Positions 9,244 through 17,269 of a stretch of 64,000 bases of DNA are shown one piece after another. Each line of letters opens with the position of its first letter. Positions within the stretch are counted from its first letter, which is position 1. A program made the translations under genes and the position numbers. The stretch spans positions 62,001 through 126,000 of the forward strand of contig NZ_WJIC01000015.1 in assembly GCF_009649815.1 (NCBI RefSeq), written 5' to 3'. This stretch comes from Nocardia sp. SYP-A9097. Lineage in GTDB: Bacteria > Actinomycetota > Actinomycetes > Mycobacteriales > Mycobacteriaceae. Under the pieces are notes generated by a model. It was not told where the DNA came from, ran no database searches, and was given only the letters and a program-made list of their open reading frames with translations.

Positions 9244-9259
9244 GAAATATGCATATTTC
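9244..9259. promoter_or_regulatory. Palindrome before the second small secreted gene
   Basis: Perfect 16-base palindrome GAAATATGCATATTTC, ending 15 bases before the ATG at 9275. It has the same GAAAT-N6-ATTTC pattern, at nearly the same distance from the start codon, as the repeat upstream of 8843. Confidence 0.5.
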
Positions 9260-9274
9260 GCTAATGTTCCGGGC

Positions 9275-9493
9275 ATGAACTTCGCATACCGGACAGGCAT
9301 GGCGATAGCCGGTCTGACAATCGCGGTGGCGCTGACCGCGGGCCAAGCCTCGGCGGATATTCCACTCGACGGAACGCGACCCGCCTCCGGGAGCGCCAAC
9401 ACCGGCAGTGGCCCCGCGGTCTCCTCGGCCATCCTCGCCGCACTCGTCGCCACCGGCAGCATGTCGAGCGGTCAGACGCCGAACCTGCCGTAA
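9275..9493 (+). CDS. Small secreted protein, unknown function
   Basis: A 72-residue protein with a Sec signal peptide (MNFAYRTGMAIAGLTIAVAL, cleavage after QASA-D) and a mature part of only about 40 residues rich in Gly, Ser, Ala and Thr (SGSANTGSG). An in-frame ATG at 9242 would add 11 residues but would place the start before the palindrome; the start at 9275 gives a normal signal peptide. It lies 51 bases after the first secreted gene and is followed by a strong terminator. Confidence 0.6.
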   Translation: MNFAYRTGMAIAGLTIAVALTAGQASADIPLDGTRPASGSANTGSGPAVSSAILAALVATGSMSSGQTPNLP

Positions 9494-9525
9494 CCACGCA
9501 CGGCCTACCCGAAGGCCCAGCAGCA

Positions 9526-9570
9526 AAAAGGCCCCTCGCCCATCGAAATACGATGGGCGAGGGGCCTTTT
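9526..9570. terminator. Bidirectional Rho-independent terminator
   Basis: Perfect 20-base arms (starting AAAAGGCCCCTCGCCC) around a five-base loop AAATA, with an A-run on one side and a T-run on the other. It can terminate both the secreted-protein transcript from the left and the rpsB-tsf transcript from the right. Confidence 0.92.
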
Positions 9571-9585
9571 GGGTTTGTCAGGCGA

Positions 9586-10410
9586 TTACGCCTGGCCGAC
9601 CTCGAAGCGGGAGAAGGCGGTGACAACGGCACCGGCCTCGTCCAGGAGCTGCTTCACGGTCTTCTTGTTGTCGGTGACCGACGGCTGCTCCAGCAGGACG
9701 ACGTCCTTGTAGAAGCCGTTGACGCGACCTTCGGTGATCTTCGCGAGGGCGGCCTCGGGCTTGCCCTCTTCGCGAGCGGTCGCCTCGGCGATCGAACGCT
9801 CCTTCTCGACGAGGTCGGCGGGGACCTCATCGCGGGTGACGTACTTGGCCTTGAGCGCGGCAACCTGCATGGCAGCGGCGCGGGCAGCCTCGGCGGCGGC
9901 TTCGCTGTCACCGGTGTACTGCACCAGCACGCCGACGGCGGGGGGCAGATCGGTGGCACGCTTGTGCAGGTAGGTCGCGACCGGGCCGTCGTAGGAGACG
10001 ACGCGACGCAGCTCGAGCTTCTCGCCGATCTTGGCGGCCAGCTCCTGCACGGCCTGATCGGCGGTCTTGCCGCCCAGGTCGACAGCCTTGAGCGCATCCA
10101 GGTCGGCCGGACGAGCCTTCGCCGCAGCGGCGACGACAGCGTTGGCCAGCTCCTGGAACTCCGCGTTCTTGGCGACGAAGTCGGTCTCGGAGTTGATCTC
10201 GATCAGCACGCCCTCGAGGGCGGTGACCAGACCTTCGGCGGTGGCGCGCTCAGCGCGCTTGCCGACGTCCTTGGCGCCCTTGATGCGCAGGATTTCAACG
10301 GCCTTCTCGAAGTCGCCGTCGGTCTCCTCGAGCGCCCGCTTGCAGTCCATCATGCCGGAGCCGGTGAGGTCGCGAAGCTTCTTCACGTCAGCGGCGGTGT
10401 AGTTCGCCAT
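9586..10410 (-). CDS. tsf: Elongation factor Ts
   Basis: Nucleotide exchange factor for EF-Tu. The 274-residue protein begins with the UBA-like domain (MANYTAADVKKLRDLTGSGMMDCKRAL), followed by the EF-Ts core with the EINSETDFVAKN motif. GAGGAGGC lies before the ATG. It is downstream of rpsB, the universal arrangement, with a hairpin in the 104-base gap that could adjust the ratio of the two products. Confidence 0.98.
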   Translation of the reverse strand: MANYTAADVKKLRDLTGSGMMDCKRALEETDGDFEKAVEILRIKGAKDVGKRAERATAEGLVTALEGVLIEINSETDFVAKNAEFQELANAVVAAAAKARPADLDALKAVDLGGKTADQAVQELAAKIGEKLELRRVVSYDGPVATYLHKRATDLPPAVGVLVQYTGDSEAAAEAARAAAMQVAALKAKYVTRDEVPADLVEKERSIAEATAREEGKPEAALAKITEGRVNGFYKDVVLLEQPSVTDNKKTVKQLLDEAGAVVTAFSRFEVGQA

Positions 10411-10448
10411 GTCGGGCGAGCCTCCTCAGTGTTGGTCTGTGGTGGTCA

Positions 10449-10490
10449 CACCTTGCCGCCCGCTTCCGAACAGGAAGGGGCGGCAGGGTG
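10449..10490 (-). promoter_or_regulatory. Intergenic hairpin between rpsB and tsf
   Basis: Nearly complementary arms of about 18 bases (CACCTTGCCGCCCGCTTCC against GGAAGGGGCGGCAGGGTG) around a loop of about five bases, without a T-run. Probably an attenuating or processing hairpin in the rpsB-tsf message. Confidence 0.5.
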
Positions 10491-10514
10491 AACGAACGTC
10501 GTTAAGGACGCGAC

Positions 10515-11384
10515 TCAGAAATCAGCCGGGGTGGAAGCCGGGGGAACCTCGGCAACCGCGGCCTCGGCGGCGGTCTCGGCGACCGGAGCCTCAGCGGTCT
10601 CGGCCTCGGCGGCCGGGGTGGCCGACGACAGCAGTTCCTGCTCCCACTCGGCCAGCGGCTCGGCGGCCTCCGGCTTGGAGTCGCCACCGGCACGCGAGGC
10701 ACGAGCCTGCACGCCCTCGGCAACGGCGGAAGCCACAACGCGGGTGAGCAGCGCGGCCGAACGGATCGCGTCGTCGTTACCCGGGATCGGGTAGTCGACC
10801 AGGTCGGGATCGCAGTTGGTGTCCAGGATCGCGATGACCGGGATGTTCAGCTTGCGAGCCTCACCGACGGCGATGTGCTCCTTGTTGGTGTCGACAACCC
10901 AGATGGCCGACGGAACCTTGGCCATGTCCCGGATGCCACCGAGGGTGCGCTCGAGCTTGTTCTTCTCACGCGTAAGCATGAGGATTTCCTTCTTGGTGCG
11001 ACCCTCGAAGCCACCGGTCTGCTCCATGGCCTCGAGCTCCTTCATACGCTGAAGGCGCTTGTGCACGGTGCCGAAGTTGGTGAGCATGCCACCGAGCCAA
11101 CGCTGGTTGACGTAGGGCATGCCGACGCGAGTGGCCTCGGCCGCGATCGACTCCTGGGCCTGCTTCTTGGTACCGACGAAGAGGACGGTGCCACCGTGGG
11201 CGACAGTCTCCTTGACGAACTCGTAGGCCTTGTCGATGTAGGTCAGCGTCTGCTGAAGATCGATGATGTAGATGCCGTTGCGGTCGGTGAAGATGAAACG
11301 CTTCATCTTCGGGTTCCAGCGACGGGTCTGGTGTCCAAAGTGGGCGCCGCTGTCGAGCAGCTGCCGCATTGTTACGACGGGCAT
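10515..11384 (-). CDS. rpsB: 30S ribosomal protein S2
   Basis: Small-subunit protein S2. The start MPVVTMRQLLDSGAHFGHQ and the region RWNPKMKRFIFTDRNGIYII are diagnostic. The protein has 289 residues; beyond about residue 235 it has an Ala/Glu-rich tail that is common in actinobacteria. It heads the rpsB-tsf unit and has a leader of at least 200 bases with a hairpin close to the start. Confidence 0.98.
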   Translation of the reverse strand: MPVVTMRQLLDSGAHFGHQTRRWNPKMKRFIFTDRNGIYIIDLQQTLTYIDKAYEFVKETVAHGGTVLFVGTKKQAQESIAAEATRVGMPYVNQRWLGGMLTNFGTVHKRLQRMKELEAMEQTGGFEGRTKKEILMLTREKNKLERTLGGIRDMAKVPSAIWVVDTNKEHIAVGEARKLNIPVIAILDTNCDPDLVDYPIPGNDDAIRSAALLTRVVASAVAEGVQARASRAGGDSKPEAAEPLAEWEQELLSSATPAAEAETAEAPVAETAAEAAVAEVPPASTPADF

Positions 11385-11414
11385 GGCCTCGTAACCCTTT
11401 CATTGCTGGTTGAC

Positions 11415-11435
11415 GCAGAGATCGGCGATCTCTGC
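11415..11435 (-). promoter_or_regulatory. Hairpin in the rpsB leader
   Basis: Perfect 10-base inverted repeat GCAGAGATCG / CGATCTCTGC with a one-base centre, 31 bases before the rpsB start codon. S2 operons are often autoregulated through leader structures; whether this hairpin is part of such a device is inference. Confidence 0.4.
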
Positions 11436-11611
11436 CCTGGCGCCCACGGCCACCGGAACCTCCACAAAAAATCTTTGGGGGGACCAGCCGACGACCCTCG
11501 ATATGGGCGCGCGAAGTCGGATTGCGTTCAAGCAAACCGCTCGATCAGTTTACGGTGCCGTCATCCAGGACCGAAATCGGCCCTGCGAGCAGGGCGCTGG
11601 CCTGGGGATAG

Positions 11612-11941
11612 TCACTTCTGCAAGACGGCGTATTCGACCGCGAACAGCAACGCGACCACCGCCACCCCGGCAATCGCGACAGCTGTCGCGCGAATACCGC
11701 GCGCACCATGGCTCCAGTCACCCTTGCGATGCGAATGCAAGACCTGACCGCGACGCACACATACCGCCGTGACCACCAATAACGCCATGCACGCGAAGAA
11801 TTCGGCCACCGCCACCGGACGCCAATCACTCTCGAAAGCGGCTTTGAGGAACAGCACCGCATTGGCCATTGCCGCAATCGCGGTACGACGCCACGCCAGA
11901 GAGGTGCGCTCCGCGGCGAGACCCGCCTCGGGGCTGGTCAC
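11612..11941 (-). CDS. DUF202 family membrane protein
   Basis: A 109-residue protein with the DUF202 signature AAERTSLAWRRTAIAAMANAVLFLKA near the N-terminus and three predicted membrane spans. It overlaps the preceding DUF202 gene by four bases (ATGA type), so the pair is translationally coupled and probably forms a complex. The function of the family is unknown. Confidence 0.85.
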   Translation of the reverse strand: MTSPEAGLAAERTSLAWRRTAIAAMANAVLFLKAAFESDWRPVAVAEFFACMALLVVTAVCVRRGQVLHSHRKGDWSHGARGIRATAVAIAGVAVVALLFAVEYAVLQK

Positions 11942-12372
11942 GACAGCAGCAGGCCGATGCCCGCCAGCACCGCGATAACCGCGATACCGCCGGCCAGAAT
12001 CGGCACCATGAGCGTGCGCGGCAGCTTCCCGCCACGCTCCATCGCGGCCTGCACATGCTGCCAGCGGCCGTACGCGCCGACCGCGATAACGCCCGCGAGC
12101 ACGATGCAGCTGATAGCAACCGCCGAGCGAACACCACGGTGATGGAACGGTTTCACCAATTCGTGCACCGCGACACCGCCCGCGAGCAGACCCAGCGCGG
12201 TGCGCATCCAGGCCAGGAAGGTGCGCTCATTGGCGAGGGTGAAGCGGTAATCGATCTCCTGCGCCTCGGCCTCGACAACCTCTTCGATCCGGGCCTCGTT
12301 AGCGGCGATCTCCTGTTCGACCGCAGCGATATCCGGATTCGCGGGATTTCCGGACGGCTCGGCGGAGCCCAT
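11938..12372 (-). CDS. YidH/DUF202 family membrane protein
   Basis: A 144-residue protein with a charged N-terminal helix (about 45 residues rich in Glu), then the DUF202 signature LANERTFLAWMRTALGLLAGGVAV and three hydrophobic spans. AAGGAG lies seven bases before the ATG at 12372, which decides against the ATG six bases upstream. First gene of a two-gene unit with the DUF202 gene at 11612. Confidence 0.88.
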   Translation of the reverse strand: MGSAEPSGNPANPDIAAVEQEIAANEARIEEVVEAEAQEIDYRFTLANERTFLAWMRTALGLLAGGVAVHELVKPFHHRGVRSAVAISCIVLAGVIAVGAYGRWQHVQAAMERGGKLPRTLMVPILAGGIAVIAVLAGIGLLLS

Positions 12373-12526
12373 CGGCATTCTCCTTCTATCTACGGGCAAG
12401 CTGGCGAAGAACGCCTGGTCCAGCCACTTTCAAAGTTTTCAACCACACGGTATTCACATCGTGCGGGGTATCCACAATCGCCGTTCACGGTAGCCGGGAC
12501 CGGCGCGCGGACGCGCACAGTGAGGC

Positions 12527-13033
12527 ATGCGCCTGATCGTGTCGATCGCCCTCGGCTGGTTGCCCCTGCTGCTGCTCGGGTCCATCCCGCTCGCCCCGGT
12601 GTGCCTCGCCGCCCCCGCAGACTTCGGCTGGCCGCTACAGCCGCGACCGGCGGTGGTCCGCGTCTTCGACAAGCCGGAGCGGAACTGGTTGCCGGGGCAT
12701 CGCGGCGTGGATCTCGCGGGGTCGCCCGGGCAGTCGGTGCTCGCCGCCGGAGGTGGGACCGTGGCCTTCGCCGGGACGATCGCGGGTAAACCGGTGCTGT
12801 CCATCGACCATCCTGGCGGGCTGCGCACCACCTATGAGCCGGTGACTCCGTCAATCCCGGTGGGCCGCACCGTGAATCGCGGCACAGCTATCGGCACCCT
12901 CGATAGCGGCCACAATGGATGTCCGGTCAGCGCCTGCCTGCACTGGGGTCTACGACGAGGCCGGAACTACCTGAATCCACTTGGCCTGATCCATCAAATG
13001 CCCGTCCGACTCAAACCGCTGAGCCCGCACTGA
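12527..13033 (+). CDS. Secreted M23 family metallopeptidase
   Basis: A 168-residue exported protein with a Sec signal peptide (MRLIVSIALGWLPLLLLGSIPLAP, cleavage near CLAAPA) and one peptidase M23 domain. The zinc site is visible as HRGVDLAG (H-x3-D) and the second histidine motif as CLHWGLR. Such proteins cut peptidoglycan cross-bridges or act as lytic-enzyme regulators. The location next to rpsB on the opposite strand is the same as in M. tuberculosis (Rv2891). Confidence 0.9.
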   Translation: MRLIVSIALGWLPLLLLGSIPLAPVCLAAPADFGWPLQPRPAVVRVFDKPERNWLPGHRGVDLAGSPGQSVLAAGGGTVAFAGTIAGKPVLSIDHPGGLRTTYEPVTPSIPVGRTVNRGTAIGTLDSGHNGCPVSACLHWGLRRGRNYLNPLGLIHQMPVRLKPLSPH

Positions 13034-13124
13034 CACCGGCATTCGGTGTGCTGACACCGGGATGCAGGGGGCAGTCCCAAGCGTGGTGGGGCCGAGATGT
13101 ACGCGGTGGGGCCAGGATGTAGGT

Positions 13125-13643
13125 ATGTCGCAGGAACCCGCTTCGGCCCCATTCACCTATTCCGATGTCGGAGCCACCAAGGGGGAATTCCCGCCGGGTT
13201 ACGACCACTTCCGGCTCCGCCGCCGAATCGGTTCGGGGCGAGCATTGTTCGAACAGGCGGGGGCGGCGATCCTCGCTTACGAAATGCAGCGCCGGACTGG
13301 GATTTTCGTCGAGGCCGGCACGCCGACTGCCGAACCCGGCACCGAACTGACCGTCCGCCTCGGCCTCGGGCCGCTCGGGGTCACCGCGCCTTGCCGAGTG
13401 GTTTATGTCTTGGACGAACCCGATCGACTGGGATTCGCCTACGGCACGCTTCCTGGTCACCCCGAGAGTGGAGAGGAATTGTTCGCGGTCGAATACGACG
13501 CGGCCGATGGGTCGGTTTATGGCGTAGTGGCTGCGTTCTCGCGACCTGGAGCTTGGTACACCCGGGTCGGCGGGCCGATTGTCCGAATCATTCAGCGCTG
13601 GTTCGCCGGTCGATACATCAATGCGGTTCGGGGGCGGGGGTAG
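13125..13643 (+). CDS. DUF1990 family protein
   Basis: A 172-residue protein with the DUF1990 pattern: FTYSDVGATKG at the start, PPGYDHFRLRRRIGSG in the N-terminal third, CRVVYVLDEPDRLGFAYGTLPGHPESGEE in the middle, and a C-terminal helix RIIQRWFAGRYINAVR. Function unknown. The start MSQEP at 13125 matches the family; the frame is open further upstream. It converges with the YqeY-like gene. Confidence 0.85.
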   Translation: MSQEPASAPFTYSDVGATKGEFPPGYDHFRLRRRIGSGRALFEQAGAAILAYEMQRRTGIFVEAGTPTAEPGTELTVRLGLGPLGVTAPCRVVYVLDEPDRLGFAYGTLPGHPESGEELFAVEYDAADGSVYGVVAAFSRPGAWYTRVGGPIVRIIQRWFAGRYINAVRGRG

Positions 13644-13724
13644 ACATCACCCTGGATTCGTACGGGCAGAGAGGTGGCCGACCCATATCTCGGTCGAGTC
13701 GACCTGGCCGGGCGCGGGGATCTT

Positions 13725-13775
13725 CTCGACGTTTACCAGCGTCATTACATCCATGTTGATTGATTCGGACGAATG
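13725..13775 (-). repeat. Dispersed repeat, short copy (R1)
   Basis: The block CTCGACGTTTACCAGCGTCA with the following ATTACATCCATGTT matches the ends of the repeats at 27655-27890 and 34289-34600, in the orientation of the latter. It lies in the 171-base gap between two converging genes. The rest of that gap holds nothing else recognisable. Confidence 0.55.
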
Positions 13776-13814
13776 CGACTTCGGGGCTGGGTCTTGTCTC
13801 TTTGTCTTTGTTCT

Positions 13815-14189
13815 TTACCGCTCGAGGTGAGCGGCCAGTGCATCTGCTTCGGTGCGCAGCGATGCGGCGCGGTCGGCGCCGCCGCTCAGGGCGTCGTATT
13901 CCGTTGCGGCGGTGCGGCGGTCGTCGACTTCCGACTGCACGATCGACTCGATATCGGCTTCAGTCAGGATTCGGCGGGCGCGCTCGGCGGTACCCAATCC
14001 GACTGCGGCGGACTCGATCGCGCCTGCGCGGACATCCGAGGCATCCACGGCCTCGGCATTGTCGATCGCCCCGAGCGCGGATCGAAGTGCGGCGGTGGCA
14101 CTTCGATCGCGGGCCTTCATGGCCACCGGCAATGCGGCGCGGAGGCGGTCACGCAGGGGCAGGACTTCGCTGGGGCGATCGGTCGTCAT
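13815..14189 (-). CDS. GatB/YqeY-like protein
   Basis: A 124-residue, mostly helical protein. The pattern LRDRLRAALPVAMKARDRSATAALRSALGAIDNAEA corresponds to the N-terminal helices of the YqeY family (RL...L..AMK..d...l..LR.llsai), and ILTEADIESIVQSEVDDR to the second part. It is shorter than most YqeY proteins. This family resembles the tRNA-binding domain of GatB; its own role is not settled. Confidence 0.65.
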   Translation of the reverse strand: MTTDRPSEVLPLRDRLRAALPVAMKARDRSATAALRSALGAIDNAEAVDASDVRAGAIESAAVGLGTAERARRILTEADIESIVQSEVDDRRTAATEYDALSGGADRAASLRTEADALAAHLER

Positions 14190-14236
14190 GATCATCGACG
14201 CTACGTTCGGGAGTCGTCGGCGTCGAACACATTCGA

Positions 14237-14998
14237 TCAAACCCCTGCGGGCGTGCCCTTTTCGCTCTCGGCGAGCTCGGACTTCCAGCGGCGGAAGCCC
14301 TCCTCGGTGCGGCCGCGACGCCAGTAGCCGGAGATGGATGCCCATTCGGCCGGGACGCCGCGCTCCTTGCGGATGTAGGGGCGCAGGTCGTGCATGACCG
14401 CCTGCGCTTCGCCGTGAATGAAGACGTGGGCCCGGCCGTCGAGCCAGGTTTCGGCGCGGACCGCGGCGGCCAGGCGCACGCCGGGGTCGGCATCGCCACG
14501 GTGTACCCAGGTGAGCTCCACGCCCTCGGGGTGCACGAACGCGAGTTCGTCTGCGGAACCGCCGATTTCGACGAAGACCCGGCCGACAGCGTCACCGGGG
14601 AGCGCGGCACAGGCGGCGGCGATGGCGGGCAGGGCGGAGTCGTCACCGGCGAGTAGATGCCAGTCGGCGTCCGCGCGCGGAGCGTATGCGCCGCCGGGGC
14701 CGAGCAGGTCGATGGTGTCGCCCGGTTCGGCGGCGGCCGCCCAGGGGCCGGCGACACCCTCATCACCGTGGTAGACGAAGTCGATCGCGATCTCCTGCGC
14801 GGCCGGATCCACCGAGCGCACGGTGTAGGTGCGCATGGTGTCGCCGTCGGCGCTCGGAAAGGCCAGTTTGACGTAGGCGTCGGTGAAACCGTTGGGCTGG
14901 AACTCGGCGAAGCCGGGACCACCCAGGTGCACGCGAATCAGGTGATCGGTCAGGCGGATGGTGTTCTGAACGACGAAGGTTGTACGGGTGCGAGCCAA
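14237..14998 (-). CDS. viuB: Siderophore-interacting FAD reductase
   Basis: A 253-residue ViuB/SIP-type flavoprotein that reduces ferric siderophores in the cytoplasm to release iron. The N-terminal FAD-binding part contains RTYTVRSVDPAAQEIAIDFVYHG and GPGGAYAPRADADWHLLAGDDSALPAI; the C-terminal NAD(P)H part has WASISGYWRRGRTEEGFRRWK, the family end motif. The start codon is TTG at 14998, chosen because GGAGG sits seven bases upstream. A TTAGG-N4-CCTAA repeat 17 bases upstream is a possible IdeR/DtxR site. The gene corresponds to M. tuberculosis Rv2895c. Confidence 0.92.
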   Translation of the reverse strand: MARTRTTFVVQNTIRLTDHLIRVHLGGPGFAEFQPNGFTDAYVKLAFPSADGDTMRTYTVRSVDPAAQEIAIDFVYHGDEGVAGPWAAAAEPGDTIDLLGPGGAYAPRADADWHLLAGDDSALPAIAAACAALPGDAVGRVFVEIGGSADELAFVHPEGVELTWVHRGDADPGVRLAAAVRAETWLDGRAHVFIHGEAQAVMHDLRPYIRKERGVPAEWASISGYWRRGRTEEGFRRWKSELAESEKGTPAGV

Positions 14999-15014
14999 GG
15001 AGCCACCTCCATTA

Positions 15015-15028
15015 TTAGGATTACCTAA
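15015..15028 (-). promoter_or_regulatory. Candidate IdeR/DtxR iron box
   Basis: TTAGG-N4-CCTAA inverted repeat just upstream of the siderophore reductase. On the coding strand it reads TTAGGTAATCCTAA, which resembles the left half of the 19-base IdeR consensus but lacks the full-length symmetry. Position and gene function support iron control; the match is partial. Confidence 0.45.
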
Positions 15029-15083
15029 CTGAACGTAGCATGCATGTCGACAGTTCGTCGATAGAGCTCCGATATGTCGTCGA

Positions 15084-15878
15084 TTACGTCAACCCGTCGA
15101 CCAGCGCCGCTAGCGCTACAGCCAGTCGCTCCAAACCCGGCCCCGGCGGACCACCGGGCTCGGCCATATAGGTATCGCGCCGAATCTCCACCATCAACGC
15201 GGTGACTCGCGGATTTATGCCGTAGAAGTCCAGCGGCACATAGGTTCCCGCGAACGGGCTGTTGATGGCTACACCGCCGAACTCGGCGAATGCTTCCGCG
15301 GCGCGGGCTGTCAGCTCGGGCGGGGTGTGAAAGTCGTCCACGCCCAGGCAGATCGACGGGCGGTCACCGTCGGTGTGCAATTCGTAAGGCAGGCGCTCGG
15401 TGGGATAGGAGTGCACATCGATGATGACGGCCCGACCCGCTGCCCGCAGCCGGGCGGAGACCGTCTCGGTCATGGCCTGCGCGTACGGATGGAAATATCG
15501 ATCGAGAAGCGCCGTCGGGTCGAAATCCGCTGCCCGCAACATGTTCCGCTGTGTTGTCCGCGTGTACACCGCGCCCATGCCGACCGCGAGCATCTCCTCG
15601 CGCTCATCCGGAAACCGTTCCGGGTCGATCACCAAGCGCGAGAGCCGGTTGACGAACTGCCAGGGCCGCACCGACGCCAACTCGGTGGCGGCGGAAGCGA
15701 GACGAGCGGTGTGCGCATCGGTGATGTGATCGAGTTCGCCGTTCAGCGCCTGCTCATCGAGCACGATATCGGCGCGGACCGCCGCCGGGATACGCCGTGC
15801 CGAATGCGGAACATGCAAGATCACCGGCGACTCCTCCGCGCCCGGAAGGCACTCGAAAGACGCTGGGCTGCAGTGCAT
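15084..15878 (-). CDS. N-formylglutamate amidohydrolase family protein
   Basis: A 264-residue protein of the N-formylglutamate deformylase family. Landmarks are ILHVPHSARRIP near the N-terminus, the metal/catalytic region VIIDVHSYPTERLPYEL, and EIRRDTYM near the C-terminus. Known members hydrolyse N-formyl-L-glutamate in histidine breakdown, but no other hut gene is present here, so the substrate is open. The start at 15878 (MHCSPASFE) avoids overlap with the upstream PucR gene, which ends 23 bases earlier; the two are probably one transcript. Confidence 0.85.
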   Translation of the reverse strand: MHCSPASFECLPGAEESPVILHVPHSARRIPAAVRADIVLDEQALNGELDHITDAHTARLASAATELASVRPWQFVNRLSRLVIDPERFPDEREEMLAVGMGAVYTRTTQRNMLRAADFDPTALLDRYFHPYAQAMTETVSARLRAAGRAVIIDVHSYPTERLPYELHTDGDRPSICLGVDDFHTPPELTARAAEAFAEFGGVAINSPFAGTYVPLDFYGINPRVTALMVEIRRDTYMAEPGGPPGPGLERLAVALAALVDGLT

Positions 15879-15901
15879 ACGGTCCGTTCCAGGTCGCCGA
15901 T

Positions 15902-17050
15902 TCAACCGCGCGCCCGCCGGTATTGGATCGCCCACCACACCAGCAGAACGGTGTGCGCGGCACGCAGATCGGCGCCGGTGAGCTCCTCGAAACGGGTGAG
16001 CCGATATCGAATGGTGTTGGGATGGACTATAAGTCGCGCCGCGGTGAGATCCACTCGACGGCCCGCGTCGAGATAGACTTCGACGGTTTCGATGAAAATA
16101 CGGGCCTGCTCACCCACGCCGACCGGATCGAGATAGCGCCGACCGAGTTCGATACCGAGATCCGGATCGGCCGCGATGGCTATCCGCAAGCCCAGTCGGT
16201 CCAGGTCCACCGGCCCGGTTATGCCGTACAACTGCGCCGTGGCCAGTATGCGACCGGCCAGCCGGAAAGAGCGATCCAGTTCGCTCAAACCGGTCAAGGG
16301 TCCGACACCGACCGACTCGGACCCGTCGAGCACCTTGAATTCTTCGACAAATCCGGCGATATCGCCGTCGATACCGGTGGTATAGCCCTGCGCGGCACGT
16401 ATCAGCTCTGATGCGGCGCGGCGCGGGTTCACCACGATCTCCGATCCGCGCATTCGGAATGCTCGATACGAGCGATTCGGATCAAGCCCGAATTGCTGGG
16501 CGCGAACCGTCAATTCGCCCGGACTCAGACCGCCAAGCAGGACGGCACGGGTGAATTCGGACCGCACCTCCTGATCGTGGCGGACCAACTCGATCTCGAC
16601 ATCGCGGTGGCCGACGGTGTACGCGACCGTGGCCTGATCCACGATATCGAGCAGACCGCGGGTCAATTCGGTCAGCACACTGTCCGGCACCCCATCCGTG
16701 TGGACGACGTAGGTGAGTTCGGCGAAGATCTCCCGCACCGCGATCCACCAACCGACTTGAATGGCAGCCAGCGAAATACCCTGCCGCGCACGGACTTCGC
16801 CGAAATCACGCAGGGCGCGCACATCCTCCGCCGAGAGCGAGCGACCATCCCGCAACGCGCCCAGTATGCGGTCGAGCAGGGTTGAAACCGATTGGGTGAG
16901 CATGCCCGCCGAGATTGCCGCATAAGCGGGAACAGTGGCTTGGGAACGGGTGACAATGCGCTCGGTGAGCGCCTCGGTTCGACTCAACACGCCCGCCACC
17001 ACCAGGCCTGAAATGGTCTGCCGAGGCGGTACAGCTGATCGAGCGGTCAT
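15902..17050 (-). CDS. PucR/CdaR family transcriptional regulator
   Basis: A 382-residue regulator. An N-terminal helical domain (to about residue 160, with LRDFGEVRARQGISLAAIQVGWW) and a central GGDEF-like CdaR region are followed by the C-terminal PucR helix-turn-helix (FIETVEVYLDAGRRVDLTAARLIVHPNTIRYRLTRFEELTG). The start MTARSAVPPRQT at 17050 suits the family better than the longer frame. The amidohydrolase gene follows within 23 bases, so it is the likely target along with the regulator itself. Confidence 0.9.
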   Translation of the reverse strand: MTARSAVPPRQTISGLVVAGVLSRTEALTERIVTRSQATVPAYAAISAGMLTQSVSTLLDRILGALRDGRSLSAEDVRALRDFGEVRARQGISLAAIQVGWWIAVREIFAELTYVVHTDGVPDSVLTELTRGLLDIVDQATVAYTVGHRDVEIELVRHDQEVRSEFTRAVLLGGLSPGELTVRAQQFGLDPNRSYRAFRMRGSEIVVNPRRAASELIRAAQGYTTGIDGDIAGFVEEFKVLDGSESVGVGPLTGLSELDRSFRLAGRILATAQLYGITGPVDLDRLGLRIAIAADPDLGIELGRRYLDPVGVGEQARIFIETVEVYLDAGRRVDLTAARLIVHPNTIRYRLTRFEELTGADLRAAHTVLLVWWAIQYRRARG

Positions 17051-17269
17051 CACGATCGAGCCTACAGCCTGGGGATTTGTGTTGATCCACAAATCAAGCA
17101 TAACGATTTCGACAACATTTCCATGGCCTGGATCACACTCAATGCAGATACTCGACGAGTCCGGCCGTTCACATTCCACGACAGCCGATCAGGTCACCGC
17201 TCGGCGCGATCCACGCACCGCGCGACCACACCATCCCCAGGGCTCACGCCCATGCCAGAAAGCAAAATC

